From contig NZ_JBHTLI010000001.1 of the NCBI RefSeq assembly GCF_042678405.1, positions 1,984,001-2,048,000 on the forward strand: a DNA stretch of 64,000 nt. Reading direction: 5' to 3'. The translations under genes and the position numbers were made by a program. The DNA comes from Salegentibacter_A chungangensis (GTDB lineage: Bacteria > Bacteroidota > Bacteroidia > Flavobacteriales > Flavobacteriaceae). Position 1 is the first letter of the stretch, and each line of letters opens with the position of its first letter. Positions 50,809 through 61,096 of the stretch are shown one piece after another. Under the pieces are notes generated by a model, which saw only the letters and a list, made by a program, of their open reading frames with translations, searched no databases and was not told where the DNA came from.

Positions 50809-53001
50809 ATGATTAAAATTGCAGATAAAAGCCTTGTCGACCTTGAATTCCCTGTTGTGCGCGAACAAATAAGCGAGCTGTGCGTTACGGGTATCGGAAA
50901 GGAAAAGGCCCTAAAAATAAAACCTTATCCTTCTTATAAAAAGACCTTTTTCGGGCTTCACCAGACCAATGAGTATTTGAGTTCCAAAACGCAGGAACAG
51001 CCTATTCCCAATCACGGTTTCGACAATATTCAGAATGAACTTAAAATGCTGAATATTGAAGACACTATTCTTGAGGTTTCGGGTTTCAGAAGGATCGCTC
51101 TTTTATCAGAAACCGTAAATACACAGATCAAATATTTCGAGAAATTCAGGGAAATATATCCCACTTTACACGAGACCTGTTCCAGGGTAGAATATACTAC
51201 CGAGATAACAGAGAAGATCGGCGAGGTGATAGACAGGTTCGGGGAATTAAAAGATGATGCCTCTCCCCTTCTGCAAAGCCTTAGAAGGTCTATTAACCTT
51301 GTAAAGGGTAAGATCAATTCAAGTTTCAATACTGCCCTCACCAGCTACCATAATTACGGTTATCTTGATGAGATTCGCGAAAGTGTCGTGGAAAATGTGC
51401 GCGTACTGGCTGTTAAAGCTATGCACAGGCGTAAGGTGAAAGGCGGTATCCTGGGGAATTCAAAAACCGGAAGTATCGTTTATATTCAGCCGGAATCTAC
51501 CTTTCAATACACCCGCGAGCTGAATAACCTTGAATATGAAGAAAAAGAAGAAATAAAGCGTATCCTGAAAGAGCTCACTTCGTTTATAAGACCTTACAGG
51601 GAATTGCTTGCCGATTACCAGGAGCTGTTAAGCGATATAGACGTGATCGCGGCAAAGTCGAAATACGCCGAAAAGATAAATGGTTTACTACCCAAAATCA
51701 CCAGTGAAAAAGAGATTCAGCTAAAAGAGGCTTATCACCCACTTTTATTTCTTACCAACCAGAAGCAGGGAAAGAAAACCTATCCCCAAAGCATCGAATT
51801 AAGTCACGATAACCGCATTATTGTGATCTCCGGGCCTAATGCCGGAGGTAAAAGCATCACGCTTAAAACCGTAGGCTTGTTGCAAATAATGCTTCAGAGC
51901 GGGATTCTTATCCCCGTACACGAATACAGCAGGATGTGCTTTTTCGATAAAGTGCTCACCGATATCGGGGATAATCAGTCCATAGAAAATCATCTCAGTA
52001 CGTATAGCTACAGACTGAAGAATATGAATTATTTCCTCAGGAAATGTGATGACCGCACTCTTTTCCTTATAGATGAATTCGGTACCGGTAGTGATCCTGA
52101 ACTGGGTGGGGCTCTTGCAGAGACCTTCCTGGAAGTATTTTATGAAAAGGAATCTTTCGGCATACTCACCACACATTACGCTAACCTCAAGAAACTGGCG
52201 AATGAGCTGCCTGAGATGAGCAATGCGAATATGCTTTTTGATTCCCAAAGCCTGGAACCCTTGTTTAAACTTCGGGTTGGGGAAGCCGGTAGTTCCTTTA
52301 CCTTTGAAGTTGCTCAGAAGAACGGAATTCCATACAGTCTTATAAACCGTTCTAAGAAGAAGGTAGAGCGCGGTAAGATCAGGTTTGACAGAAGTATCGC
52401 TAAATTACAGAAGGAGCGTTCTAAACTTCAGAAAACAACAGATTCCCTAAAGGACAAAGAGATAAAAGCTGCCAAACAAAAAGATAAGCTGGAAGAGACC
52501 AATTCCAGGATCCAGCAAAAACTGGAAAGCTATCAGGAAATGTACGACTCCAATCAAAGGCTTATCTATATTGGGCAAAAGATCAATGATATCAGTGAGA
52601 AATATTTTCAGAATAAGAAGAAAAAAGAACTTATAGGGGAGTTTCTTAAACTGGTTGAGATCGAAAACTCCAAGCGTAAGAAGCAGTCTGCGAAACAACG
52701 GAAAGCTGAAAAAGCCAAAGAACAGAAGCTACAGAAAGAAGTTGAGAAAAAGGTGGAAGTGATCCGAAAGAAGAAAAAGGAAGAAAAGAAAAAGGAGCAG
52801 GAAGCTGAAAAACGCGAAGCTGCCAAACCAAAGGCAAAACTAAATATAGGGGATCGCGTAAGGCTTCAGGACAGTAAATCTGTAGGGACGCTGGATAATA
52901 TCGAAAAAGGAAAAGCTATCGTAAACTACGGAATGTTCACAACTTCAGTATCTTTAGATCAGCTTGAACTTGTCCAGGCGATGAAAAAAGACAAAAAATA
53001 G
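50809..53001 (+). CDS. mutS2: MutS2 without a Smr domain
   Basis: 730 residues. Helical N-terminal core domain, then the ATPase with P-loop GPNAGGKSITLKT (near 342) and Walker B LFLIDEFGTGSDPELGGAL (near 420). A long Lys/Glu coiled coil (about 510-660) follows, then a KOW-like end with IGDRVRLQDSKSVGTLDNI. The Smr nuclease domain usual at the C-terminus of MutS2 is absent. MutS2 acts on recombination intermediates and, in some bacteria, on collided ribosomes. The next gene starts three bases later. Confidence 0.92.
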   Translation: MIKIADKSLVDLEFPVVREQISELCVTGIGKEKALKIKPYPSYKKTFFGLHQTNEYLSSKTQEQPIPNHGFDNIQNELKMLNIEDTILEVSGFRRIALLSETVNTQIKYFEKFREIYPTLHETCSRVEYTTEITEKIGEVIDRFGELKDDASPLLQSLRRSINLVKGKINSSFNTALTSYHNYGYLDEIRESVVENVRVLAVKAMHRRKVKGGILGNSKTGSIVYIQPESTFQYTRELNNLEYEEKEEIKRILKELTSFIRPYRELLADYQELLSDIDVIAAKSKYAEKINGLLPKITSEKEIQLKEAYHPLLFLTNQKQGKKTYPQSIELSHDNRIIVISGPNAGGKSITLKTVGLLQIMLQSGILIPVHEYSRMCFFDKVLTDIGDNQSIENHLSTYSYRLKNMNYFLRKCDDRTLFLIDEFGTGSDPELGGALAETFLEVFYEKESFGILTTHYANLKKLANELPEMSNANMLFDSQSLEPLFKLRVGEAGSSFTFEVAQKNGIPYSLINRSKKKVERGKIRFDRSIAKLQKERSKLQKTTDSLKDKEIKAAKQKDKLEETNSRIQQKLESYQEMYDSNQRLIYIGQKINDISEKYFQNKKKKELIGEFLKLVEIENSKRKKQSAKQRKAEKAKEQKLQKEVEKKVEVIRKKKKEEKKKEQEAEKREAAKPKAKLNIGDRVRLQDSKSVGTLDNIEKGKAIVNYGMFTTSVSLDQLELVQAMKKDKK

Positions 53002-53003
53002 GT

Positions 53004-53420
53004 ATGAATGAGATTCCTGATAATAAAAAGATCGTATTATTCGACGGTGTTTGCAATTTATGCAACGGGGCTGTCAACTTTATTATAAAACATGATAAAG
53101 AGGATGTTTTCAGGTTTGCTTCGCTTCAAAGTGAGATCGGTCAGAAACTGGTCGCAGAAAGAGGAATAAACCCGGAAATAATGGATTCTATTATCCTGAT
53201 CGAACCTGGTGTAGCTTATTATAAAAAATCTACAGCCGCCCTCGAAATCTCAAGAAATCTGTCGGGCGGGTATTCTTTATTAAAGAACTTATTGATCTTG
53301 CCGGAAGGTTTCAGGGATCTTGTTTATGACCTTATTGCGAACAACCGCTATAAATGGTTTGGTAAAAAAGAAAGTTGTATGATCCCTACCCCTGAACTTC
53401 AGGCGAAGTTCCTGGATTAA
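53004..53420 (+). CDS. DCC family thiol-disulfide oxidoreductase (DUF393)
   Basis: 138 residues. The DxxCxxC motif is DGVCNLC (Cys17 and Cys20). The family has a thioredoxin-like fold and a putative redox function. Three bases after mutS2, hence the same operon. Its stop codon shares a TTAA palindrome with the converging symporter gene. Confidence 0.88.
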   Translation: MNEIPDNKKIVLFDGVCNLCNGAVNFIIKHDKEDVFRFASLQSEIGQKLVAERGINPEIMDSIILIEPGVAYYKKSTAALEISRNLSGGYSLLKNLLILPEGFRDLVYDLIANNRYKWFGKKESCMIPTPELQAKFLD

Positions 53421-54751
53421 ACATTTTCTGTTTCAGAAACAGTTTCCGATTCCGGATGGTAATCATCATCCCATTCTTTTACGTTTGGAGGCCCCATCAT
53501 ATCTACAGATTTAGCGACCATTAAGGATACAGCGGCATCACCCGTAACATTTACGGTAGTACGGCACATATCCAGCGGGCGGTCTACGGCAAAGATCAAT
53601 GCAAGACCTGCTTCAGGAATTCCAGCCTGCGCAAGTACGATTACCAGCATAACCATTCCGGCTCCCGGTACAGCTGCAGAACCTATAGACGCAAGGGTTG
53701 CTGTAGCAATAATTCCCATTTGCGCTCCAAGACTAAGGTCGATCCCAAAAGCCTGAGCAATAAACACCGCAGCAACCGCCTGATAAAGGCTGGTTCCATC
53801 CATATTGATAGTTGCTCCAATTGGAAGCACAAAACTGGTAACCTCTTTGTGAACCCCCATATGCTCCTCTACCCTTTCCATAGTAACAGGAAGTGTGGCA
53901 GCACTGGAGCTTGTTGAAAATGCAAGCAATTGAGCCGGTGCTATCCCGTTTATGAAAAATGAAGGCTTGTTCTTGGTAAAGATCCAAACCAGTAAAATAT
54001 AAACCCCTATCATTAATGCCAGCCCTGCGAGAACTGTTAGCGCATACATAGCCAGGGCAGCGAATAGATCGGCACTTGGGGACTCTACCACCAGAGCGGC
54101 AAGCAGAGCAAATACACCATAGGGCGCAGCCAGCATAATCATATCGATAAGTTTGAGGATCACTTCATTGAAGCCATCAAAAAAGTCCTTTACAGGCTTA
54201 GCCGTCTTTTCAGGGATCAGGATCAAACCTATTCCGAAGAAAATAGCGAAGAAGATAACCTGCAACATATTCCCGTTGTCGCTGGCAGCTGAAAAAATAT
54301 TGCTTGGCACCAGGTCTTCCAGGGCCTGTAAAGGTCCGGCTTCCCTTTGTTTATCGGCATTGGCCTTTACCCCGGTTGCATCTCCTTCATAGCTTGCTAT
54401 AAGGTCTTCACGGGTTTCCTGGGAAATACTGCCTCCGGGTTGTACCAGGTTAACAATACCCAGGCCTATTGAGACTGCAATTACCGTTGTAATAATATAG
54501 GTTGCGATGGTACGCACTCCCATCTTGGACAATTTGGAAATATCCTTAAGATCTGATATTCCTTTGATCAAAGAAGCTAAAATAAGAGGCACTGCAATAA
54601 GTTTAAGGGCATTTATAAAGATATTTCCGAAAGGTTTCACCCAGTCGCTAACAAAATCTGGTCCCCAGCTAAAATTAGTAAGGATTAGAGCAAATACAAC
54701 TCCGGCAACCATTCCTAATAAGATCTGCCAATGCAGTGCAAGTTTTTTCAT
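53417..54751 (-). CDS. Dicarboxylate/amino acid:cation symporter (DAACS)
   Basis: 444 residues from the ATG at 54751 (the open frame runs 20 codons further up). It has the serine-rich motif FSTSSSAATLPVTM, the substrate-binding NMDGTSLYQ and VDRPLDMCRTTVNVTGD. Sodium- or proton-coupled uptake of glutamate, aspartate or C4-dicarboxylates. There is a large insertion (about 130-150) between early helices. Confidence 0.92.
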   Translation of the reverse strand: MKKLALHWQILLGMVAGVVFALILTNFSWGPDFVSDWVKPFGNIFINALKLIAVPLILASLIKGISDLKDISKLSKMGVRTIATYIITTVIAVSIGLGIVNLVQPGGSISQETREDLIASYEGDATGVKANADKQREAGPLQALEDLVPSNIFSAASDNGNMLQVIFFAIFFGIGLILIPEKTAKPVKDFFDGFNEVILKLIDMIMLAAPYGVFALLAALVVESPSADLFAALAMYALTVLAGLALMIGVYILLVWIFTKNKPSFFINGIAPAQLLAFSTSSSAATLPVTMERVEEHMGVHKEVTSFVLPIGATINMDGTSLYQAVAAVFIAQAFGIDLSLGAQMGIIATATLASIGSAAVPGAGMVMLVIVLAQAGIPEAGLALIFAVDRPLDMCRTTVNVTGDAAVSLMVAKSVDMMGPPNVKEWDDDYHPESETVSETENV

Positions 54752-54770
54752 ATCGGTTCTTTGTTCTGGT

Positions 54771-55835
54771 TTATATTTTTGAGGTTTTATTCTGAAGCAT
54801 AAAATCGGCAATTACCAGTGCGGCCATAGCTTCTACAATGGGCACTGCTCTCGGGACAACACACGGGTCGTGACGACCTTTCCCCCGCATTTCAACAGTT
54901 TCGCCTTTAGAGTTTATGGTCTGTTGTTTCTGCATAATTGTGGCAACAGGCTTAAAGGCTACATTGAAGTAGATATCCATTCCGTTTGATATACCGCCCT
55001 GAATACCGCCGCTTAAGTTGGTCTTTGTTGTGCCGTCTTCATTAAAAAGGTCGTTATGCACGCTTCCTTTCATCCTGGTTCCTTCAAATCCGCTTCCGTA
55101 TTCAAAACCCTTAACGGCGTTTATAGAGAGCATGGCTTTTCCCAATTCGGCATGCAATTTATCAAAAACAGGTTCTCCGAGACCTTTGGGAACATTTCTT
55201 ATCACACATCTCACGGTTCCTCCTACTGTGTCTCCCTGTGACCGGATCTCCTTAATGTAAGCTTCCATTTCTTCAGCAGTCGCTTTATCAGGGCATCGAA
55301 CAGCATTAGATTCGATCAGGCTGAAATCGAGTTCCTCGTTCGGTTTGTCAAGTGCGATCTCACCAACAGATGCGGTAAAGGCATTGAACTCAATGTTCTT
55401 TAGCAATTGCTTGGCAAGTGCTCCGGCAACTACCCTGCAAGCCGTTTCGCGGGCCGAAGACCTTCCTCCTCCCCTGTAATCACGAACACCGTATTTTTCA
55501 TCATAGGTGTAATCGGCGTGAGAAGGACGGTAAGTATCCTTTATATGCGAATAATCTTTAGATTTCTGATTGGCATTCTGAATAATGAAACCAATGGGAG
55601 TGCCGGTGGTTCTTCCCTCAAATACTCCGGAAAGGAATTCTACAGTATCCGGTTCTTTTCTTTGAGTGACAATGGCAGATTGTCCGGGCTTTCGCCTGTT
55701 AAGTTCATTTTGGATCTTATCCAGATCTACATCAAGCCCCGCAGGACACCCATCTATGATCCCTCCTATTGCTTTTCCGTGCGATTCGCCGAAAGTAGTG
55801 AGTTTAAAAAGTTTTCCGAAGGAATTGCCTGCCAT
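54771..55835 (-). CDS. aroC: Chorismate synthase
   Basis: 354 residues from the ATG at 55835 (MAGNSFGKLFKLTTFGESHG); the earlier ATG at 55853 falls in the promoter box (55851-55858). It makes chorismate from EPSP with reduced FMN. Motifs: RDYRGGGRSSARETACRVVAG, GGIQGGISNGMDIYF and RGKGRHDPCVVPRAVPIVEAM. The symporter follows 19 bases downstream, probably in the same operon. Confidence 0.95.
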   Translation of the reverse strand: MAGNSFGKLFKLTTFGESHGKAIGGIIDGCPAGLDVDLDKIQNELNRRKPGQSAIVTQRKEPDTVEFLSGVFEGRTTGTPIGFIIQNANQKSKDYSHIKDTYRPSHADYTYDEKYGVRDYRGGGRSSARETACRVVAGALAKQLLKNIEFNAFTASVGEIALDKPNEELDFSLIESNAVRCPDKATAEEMEAYIKEIRSQGDTVGGTVRCVIRNVPKGLGEPVFDKLHAELGKAMLSINAVKGFEYGSGFEGTRMKGSVHNDLFNEDGTTKTNLSGGIQGGISNGMDIYFNVAFKPVATIMQKQQTINSKGETVEMRGKGRHDPCVVPRAVPIVEAMAALVIADFMLQNKTSKI

Positions 55836-55850
55836 TTCAATGATTTTGAA

Positions 55851-55858
55851 CAAATGTA
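55851..55858 (-). promoter_or_regulatory. -7 element for aroC
   Basis: Minus-strand perfect TACATTTG, about 15 bases before the ATG at 55835. It decides that start over the one at 55853. Confidence 0.4.
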
Positions 55859-56022
55859 ATTTTTTAAGGCAATATTTGAAAATGTAATCTCAAATAATAT
55901 CGGGCTAATATTCCGAAGGGATTTTCGGAAATTCTTAGGAATATTTCAAAAACTTCCTGAGCTATCTTTAAATTAAATGTATAATTAAAATGTGATCTTT
56001 AAGTAACCAAGACCCCGGACTC

Positions 56023-56391
56023 TTAAATATTACGTTCTTTAAGTACCTTATCGGTTTTAGTGAGCAGCGCATCCATATCAAAAGGTTTTGATATAAAATC
56101 TACGGCACCGGCCTCCTTGCAGATAGCTTCAATATTATGAAGTGCAGACATCATTACTACCGGGACATCCTTTACCTGTTCGTCTTTTTTAAGTTCTATA
56201 CAAACATCAGTGCCATCAACCCCGGAGATCAGTTTATCTAAAAGTATCAATTCTATATTATGCTCGAGGATCCTCGCTTTTGTCTCCAGAGGATTCTGGC
56301 AATAGACCACTTCGTGATCCTTGAATTCAAGGATATCCTTCAACATAGTTCCTATTGAAACATCATCATCCACTATTAAGATTCGTGCCAT
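56023..56391 (-). CDS. Single-domain response regulator
   Basis: 122 residues, a receiver domain only. Acidic pocket DDD (8-10), phospho-acceptor Asp52 (LLDKLISG), Ser82 and Lys102 (SKPFD). No output domain, so it must act on another protein. It starts six bases after the histidine kinase stop and is probably its partner. Confidence 0.92.
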   Translation of the reverse strand: MARILIVDDDVSIGTMLKDILEFKDHEVVYCQNPLETKARILEHNIELILLDKLISGVDGTDVCIELKKDEQVKDVPVVMMSALHNIEAICKEAGAVDFISKPFDMDALLTKTDKVLKERNI

Positions 56392-56397
56392 TTATTT

Positions 56398-58014
56398 TTA
56401 ATTTAAAGGTAGTGTAAAGGTGAATTCAGATCCTTCTCCCTCTTTACTGTCCACACTTATTTCACCGTTATGCCGCTTAATGATCTGGCTGGAAAGATAC
56501 AGCCCAATTCCAAAACCTGCATAGGTGTTTTTATTTTTTCCTTCTACTCTGTAAAATCTTCTGAAGATCTTCTTTAGGTCTTTCTCCGGAATACCTATTC
56601 CGTTATCTTTTACACTAACCGAAACAAGGTCTGAAGACTTCTCATTGATAAAGATATCTACTTTCTTACCACTTGAAGAATATTTGATCGCATTCGTGAT
56701 AAAGTTTATTAAAACCTGTCCAACCCTGTCCTTATCGGCATTTATATCACATATAAAATTGTGGTCTATATCGATATTAACTTCTTTATAGGTATACCCT
56801 ATATCCTCCTTAACGTTTTCCACCAGTTCATTCAAACTGAACTTCTCTTTTTGAAGTTCCAGTTCATTCTGTTCTATGCGGGAAAGATCCAGCATTTCAG
56901 AGATCAGCCTTATAAGCCGGTCTATCTGGTCTTCCATTCTGTTGAAATAGGTTTTCAGCGGAAGCGTACTTTTATCCTTGGTCTCCGGTTGTTCCATCAT
57001 AGACTGCAACAACTGCACATAACCTTTAATTGAGGTCACCGGAGTCTTTAATTCGTGACTAACAAGTTTTAAGAAGGCTTCTTTCCTGTATTCTTCCTCT
57101 TTTATTTCCTGAATTTCGGTACTTGAGCTTACCCAAAGAGTAATATTGCCTGAAGTATCTTTTACGGCTTTGGCCCTGCAAAGGTGCCATTTGTATTTTC
57201 CGTTCTTATCGAGTAGGCGTAATTCCTTTTCGAAATTCTCTCCGGTTTGTTTGGTTTTATTTACAGCGGCAAAAACCTTCTCCTTATCTTCAGGATGAAT
57301 CAAGGACATCCAGCTTTTTTCTATTAGTTTATCCTGGTCTAATCCTGAGAAATCCATCCAGGCTTTATTATAGTAAAAAGGGGTGCTTTCAGCTTTTCCT
57401 ACGGTTATTTTATGCGGAAGGAAATCGGAGATCTGGCGATAGCGCTTTTCACTTTCCTGAATTTTCTTATGAAATTCAGCCTGGGGGCTTACTTCATTGG
57501 CTATTACTGCCACCCCTTCTATCTCCCCGCTTTTATTATACTGAGGCTGATATACAAAATTGAAATTTACGAAGTCCTTTTTTCCTTCCTTAATGGAATA
57601 TGCAGGAATTTCGTACCTATGCTCTGCTTTGCCTGTTTTGTAGACTTTCTGAAGAAGATCTACAAAGCCTTGCTCCCTGGCTTCCGGATGGGCTTCTGCC
57701 AAAGGCCTTCCAATTATACTTTTATCTTTACCCCAAAAGTCCAGGACCGCCTGGTTTGCGATCTCCACAACAAAATCTTCTCCTTTTAATAATGTGATAA
57801 GTGATGGGGAAGAATATATAAGTTCTCGTAATCGGTGTGTTTCCTCGTTAAGCCGCTCTTCATTCGGAGAATTGCAAATATTAAAGTCTTTTTCAATTCT
57901 TTTCCCTGAATCCTGTAATTTATTTTCAGCAGCGGCTAATTGCCTTTCAAGTTCAAGTATACGTAAATCTTTTTCATCTATAGATTCCTTGGGAAACTCA
58001 TCGTCTGTGTTCAT
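56398..58014 (-). CDS. PAS-domain cytosolic histidine kinase
   Basis: 538 residues. N-terminal coiled coil, two PAS domains (about 65-180 and 190-305), HisKA with SHELKTPVTSIKG (phospho-His near 322) and HATPase with NFITNAIKYSSSG, DNGIGIPEKDL and FGIGLYLSSQII. No membrane segment, so it senses a cytosolic signal, perhaps through PAS ligands. Paired with the response regulator. Confidence 0.92.
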   Translation of the reverse strand: MNTDDEFPKESIDEKDLRILELERQLAAAENKLQDSGKRIEKDFNICNSPNEERLNEETHRLRELIYSSPSLITLLKGEDFVVEIANQAVLDFWGKDKSIIGRPLAEAHPEAREQGFVDLLQKVYKTGKAEHRYEIPAYSIKEGKKDFVNFNFVYQPQYNKSGEIEGVAVIANEVSPQAEFHKKIQESEKRYRQISDFLPHKITVGKAESTPFYYNKAWMDFSGLDQDKLIEKSWMSLIHPEDKEKVFAAVNKTKQTGENFEKELRLLDKNGKYKWHLCRAKAVKDTSGNITLWVSSSTEIQEIKEEEYRKEAFLKLVSHELKTPVTSIKGYVQLLQSMMEQPETKDKSTLPLKTYFNRMEDQIDRLIRLISEMLDLSRIEQNELELQKEKFSLNELVENVKEDIGYTYKEVNIDIDHNFICDINADKDRVGQVLINFITNAIKYSSSGKKVDIFINEKSSDLVSVSVKDNGIGIPEKDLKKIFRRFYRVEGKNKNTYAGFGIGLYLSSQIIKRHNGEISVDSKEGEGSEFTFTLPLN

Positions 58015-58091
58015 TGAATAACCTTGATTAGAGGGCTAATATAATTTTTTTAGAAAAAAATGTATTAATTCATCAAAGGTTTCACAAAACT

Positions 58092-61010
58092 TTAAGTAAG
58101 TGCTTCCCTTAGGATACTAACCGGGTGTTTAGCTATTTTACTTGTCCCGTCATATATCTGATGCCTGCAGCTTGTTCCGTTTGCTGAAATAATGGTATCC
58201 TCAGGAGCCTTCCTCACGGCCGGGAAAAGGCTCTGTTCTCCAATAGCCATACTTACTTCGTAATGTTCCTTTTCGTACCCAAAGGAACCTGCCATTCCAC
58301 AACAACCAGAAGGGATTATGGTCACCTTGAAGTTCTCCGGAAGATTTAGGATCTCAAAGGTGTGTGAGGTATTGGATAGTGCTTTTTGGTGGCAGTGCCC
58401 GTGAACCTTGATAGTTCTTTTTTCCGTGGAAAAGGAAGAGGCCCGGATATTACCTAAAGCGATCTCCTTTTTGAGGAATTCCTCTATGATAAAGCAATTC
58501 TTGCTTAATTCTTCAGCTTCTGAAGGTTTATCAGCAAGGCGTAAATATTCATCCCTAAAGCTTAGAATTGCTGAAGGCTCCAGACCAATTAAAGGTGTAT
58601 CTTCGGAGATCAGATCCTTAAAAATTTCAATATTCTTATTGGCAAGAACTTTAGCTTCATCTAAAAAACCTTTGGAAATATAGCTTCTGCCACTTTCTTC
58701 ATGTTTTACAAACTCAACCTGGTAGCCAAGTTGGCTTAAAAGCTCTAAGGCATCAATTCCTATTTCGGCATCAAGGTAGTTGGTGAATTCATCATTAAAG
58801 AAATAGACGGTTTTAATAGGATTGGAAACCATCAGGCGGCTGCTGTTCTTTCTATGATACGCTTCCAGGGTTTGTTTAGACAGTTGCGGCAGGCTTCTTT
58901 CTGAAGCTACTCCAAGTGTTTTCTTAGCAATTGAAGAGGTAACGGAATTCTTAAAGAAGAAGTTTGCCAGGCCGGGAGCCTTTGAAGCTATACTGTTCAT
59001 TTTGGTATTATTGGCAAAGGCTTTGCTTCTCCTGGTTACTCCGTTGGCCTTTTGGTACTGGTATTGAAATTCGGCTTTTAAGGCAGCGACATCTACATTA
59101 GAAGGGCATTCGCTCTTACAGCCTTTGCAGCTGATACAAAGGTCAAATACTTCCTTGAGTTCTTCATTATCAAACCTGTTCGGTTTTTCTGAATTGGTAA
59201 GGAATTCCCTTAAAGCATTAGCCCTTGCGCGTGTGGTATCCTTTTCATTTTTAGTAGCCCTGTAGCTGGGGCACATCGTCCCACCCGCTTCGGCCGATTT
59301 TCTGCAGTCCCCGCTACCGTTACATTTTTCAGCAAGCCTTAAAATACCCTGGGAATCCGAAAAATCCATCAGGGTTTTTACCTCCGGCTCACTCCTGTCT
59401 GGCGTATACCTCAGGGAAGTATCCATTGGCGCCGCATCTATGATCTTTCCTGGATTAAAAATATTCTTTGGATCAAAAGCCAGCTTAATATCCTTAAGGA
59501 TCTTGTAGTTATGGCTCCCGATCATAAGTTCTATGAATTCGGCTCTTACCCGGCCGTCACCGTGTTCCCCGCTCATAGAACCATTATATTTTTTAACCAA
59601 ATGGGCTACATCTTCAGTAATACTTCTAAAGAGCTTTACTTCTTCAGACTTCTTTAAATTTAAAATAGGCCTTAAATGGATCTCTCCTGCCCCGGCGTGG
59701 GCATAATAGACCGCATCCTGACCATAATTCTTCATAATCCCGGCAAATTCTGAAATATAGTCTGCCAGGTAAGGCAAGGCGACCGCGGTATCTTCGATAC
59801 AGGCTACGGCCTTTTTATCGCCAATGATATTCCCAAGAAGGCCGAGTCCCGCTTTTCTCAGTTCCATAGCCATTTCTATCTGCTCCCCCATCAGTACAGG
59901 ACTGGCATAACATAAGTCGGATGCATCAAGGCTTTTAAGTAAGTTTTTGGTTTGCACCTGCAGGTCTTCCTGATCATCAGACCTTAATTCCAGCATTAAA
60001 ATAGCCTTGGGGTCACCTTCAATAAAGAATCGATTATCCTTGTATTTAAGGCTTTGCTTGGTACAATCAAGAATGGTCTTATCCATCATTTCGCAGGTGA
60101 ATAGCGAATGTTTCATCACCGGGACCACTGCCTGCATACAATGCTCTATGCTTGAGAAATGGGCAGCCACCATTGCCGATTTTGGTGGTTGCAGGTCGTC
60201 AAGCTGAAGAACAATCTCAGTAGTAAAGGCTAAAGTCCCTTCACTTCCGGATAATAGTTTGCAGATATTGAGCTTTTCAGAAGTTTCTTCTGAAAAAATT
60301 TCCGAATAGATCAGTTCATCTATAGCATAACCGGTATTTCTGCGGTGAAGGCTTCTGGGTGGAAACTTCTTTATGATCTCCTTCTTATTCTCTTCAGTAG
60401 AAAGTTTTTCATTCAGTTTTCGATATATATCACCTTCCAGGCCATCCAGCTTAAGTTTTTCCTGAAACTCTTCCGCTGCAAGCTCTCCGAATTCTGCTTC
60501 ACTCCCGTCGCTAAGAATAGTTTTCAGGGAAATAAGTTTATCCCGTGTGGTTCCGTATTTAATAGAGGTGGTTCCGCTCGAATTATTACCTACCATTCCT
60601 CCTATCATACATCGGTTAGAAGTTGATGTATTTGGCCCGAAAAAGAGCCCATAAGGTTCCAGAACCCGGTTAAGGTCGTCCCTTATCACCCCGGGTTGCA
60701 GCCTTACGGTTTTCTTTTCCTTATCGATATCAATGATGTCAGTGAAATGCCTGGAAACATCTACTACGATTCCCTCTCCCACACACTGGCCTGCAAGGGA
60801 AGTCCCGGCTGTCCTGGGAATAAGTGAAGTATTATTATCTGTAGCGAATTTAATAAGGCGTTTAATATCCTCATTGGTCTTTGGGTAGCATACGCCTAAA
60901 GGCAATTCCCGGTATACCGAAGCATCGGTGGCGTAGATAGATCGCCAAAGATTATCGTAAAACAACTGACCTTCAATCTCCTGACTAAGCTGGTTAAGTT
61001 TTTCCTCCAT
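58092..61010 (-). CDS. FAD-binding/Fe-S dehydrogenase (GlcD-GlpC fusion type)
   Basis: 972 residues. Residues 1-530 are the FAD-linked oxidase (PCMH) domain (PRTAGTSLAGQCVGEG, SNRCMIGGMVGNNSSGTT, GSMSGEHGDGRVRAEFIE). Residues 560-660 hold Fe-S motifs (CNGSGDCRKSAEAGGTMCPSY and CISCKGCKSECPSNVD). The C-terminus has CCG-type sequence (VHGHCHQKALSN and IPSGCCGMAGSFGYEKEHYE). The set matches D-2-hydroxyacid (lactate or glycolate) dehydrogenases feeding the quinone pool; the substrate is uncertain. Confidence 0.9.
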   Translation of the reverse strand: MEEKLNQLSQEIEGQLFYDNLWRSIYATDASVYRELPLGVCYPKTNEDIKRLIKFATDNNTSLIPRTAGTSLAGQCVGEGIVVDVSRHFTDIIDIDKEKKTVRLQPGVIRDDLNRVLEPYGLFFGPNTSTSNRCMIGGMVGNNSSGTTSIKYGTTRDKLISLKTILSDGSEAEFGELAAEEFQEKLKLDGLEGDIYRKLNEKLSTEENKKEIIKKFPPRSLHRRNTGYAIDELIYSEIFSEETSEKLNICKLLSGSEGTLAFTTEIVLQLDDLQPPKSAMVAAHFSSIEHCMQAVVPVMKHSLFTCEMMDKTILDCTKQSLKYKDNRFFIEGDPKAILMLELRSDDQEDLQVQTKNLLKSLDASDLCYASPVLMGEQIEMAMELRKAGLGLLGNIIGDKKAVACIEDTAVALPYLADYISEFAGIMKNYGQDAVYYAHAGAGEIHLRPILNLKKSEEVKLFRSITEDVAHLVKKYNGSMSGEHGDGRVRAEFIELMIGSHNYKILKDIKLAFDPKNIFNPGKIIDAAPMDTSLRYTPDRSEPEVKTLMDFSDSQGILRLAEKCNGSGDCRKSAEAGGTMCPSYRATKNEKDTTRARANALREFLTNSEKPNRFDNEELKEVFDLCISCKGCKSECPSNVDVAALKAEFQYQYQKANGVTRRSKAFANNTKMNSIASKAPGLANFFFKNSVTSSIAKKTLGVASERSLPQLSKQTLEAYHRKNSSRLMVSNPIKTVYFFNDEFTNYLDAEIGIDALELLSQLGYQVEFVKHEESGRSYISKGFLDEAKVLANKNIEIFKDLISEDTPLIGLEPSAILSFRDEYLRLADKPSEAEELSKNCFIIEEFLKKEIALGNIRASSFSTEKRTIKVHGHCHQKALSNTSHTFEILNLPENFKVTIIPSGCCGMAGSFGYEKEHYEVSMAIGEQSLFPAVRKAPEDTIISANGTSCRHQIYDGTSKIAKHPVSILREALT

Positions 61011-61096
61011 AATGAACCGCTAAATTTAAGGAATTTCAGCAAATACGCTTAACAGATTTTTAAACAAAATTAACAATAGATTGGCGTGACACAGCG

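Noticed and set aside
52600..52860. Open frames on the minus strand opposite the Lys/Glu coiled coil of MutS2
   Set aside because: Low-complexity antisense frames (Phe/Ser/Leu-rich) are a by-product of Lys/Glu-rich coding sequence.
55911..55930. Hairpin TTCCGAA/TTCGGAA between aroC and the response regulator gene
   Set aside because: No T run on either strand at the correct place, so not called a terminator.
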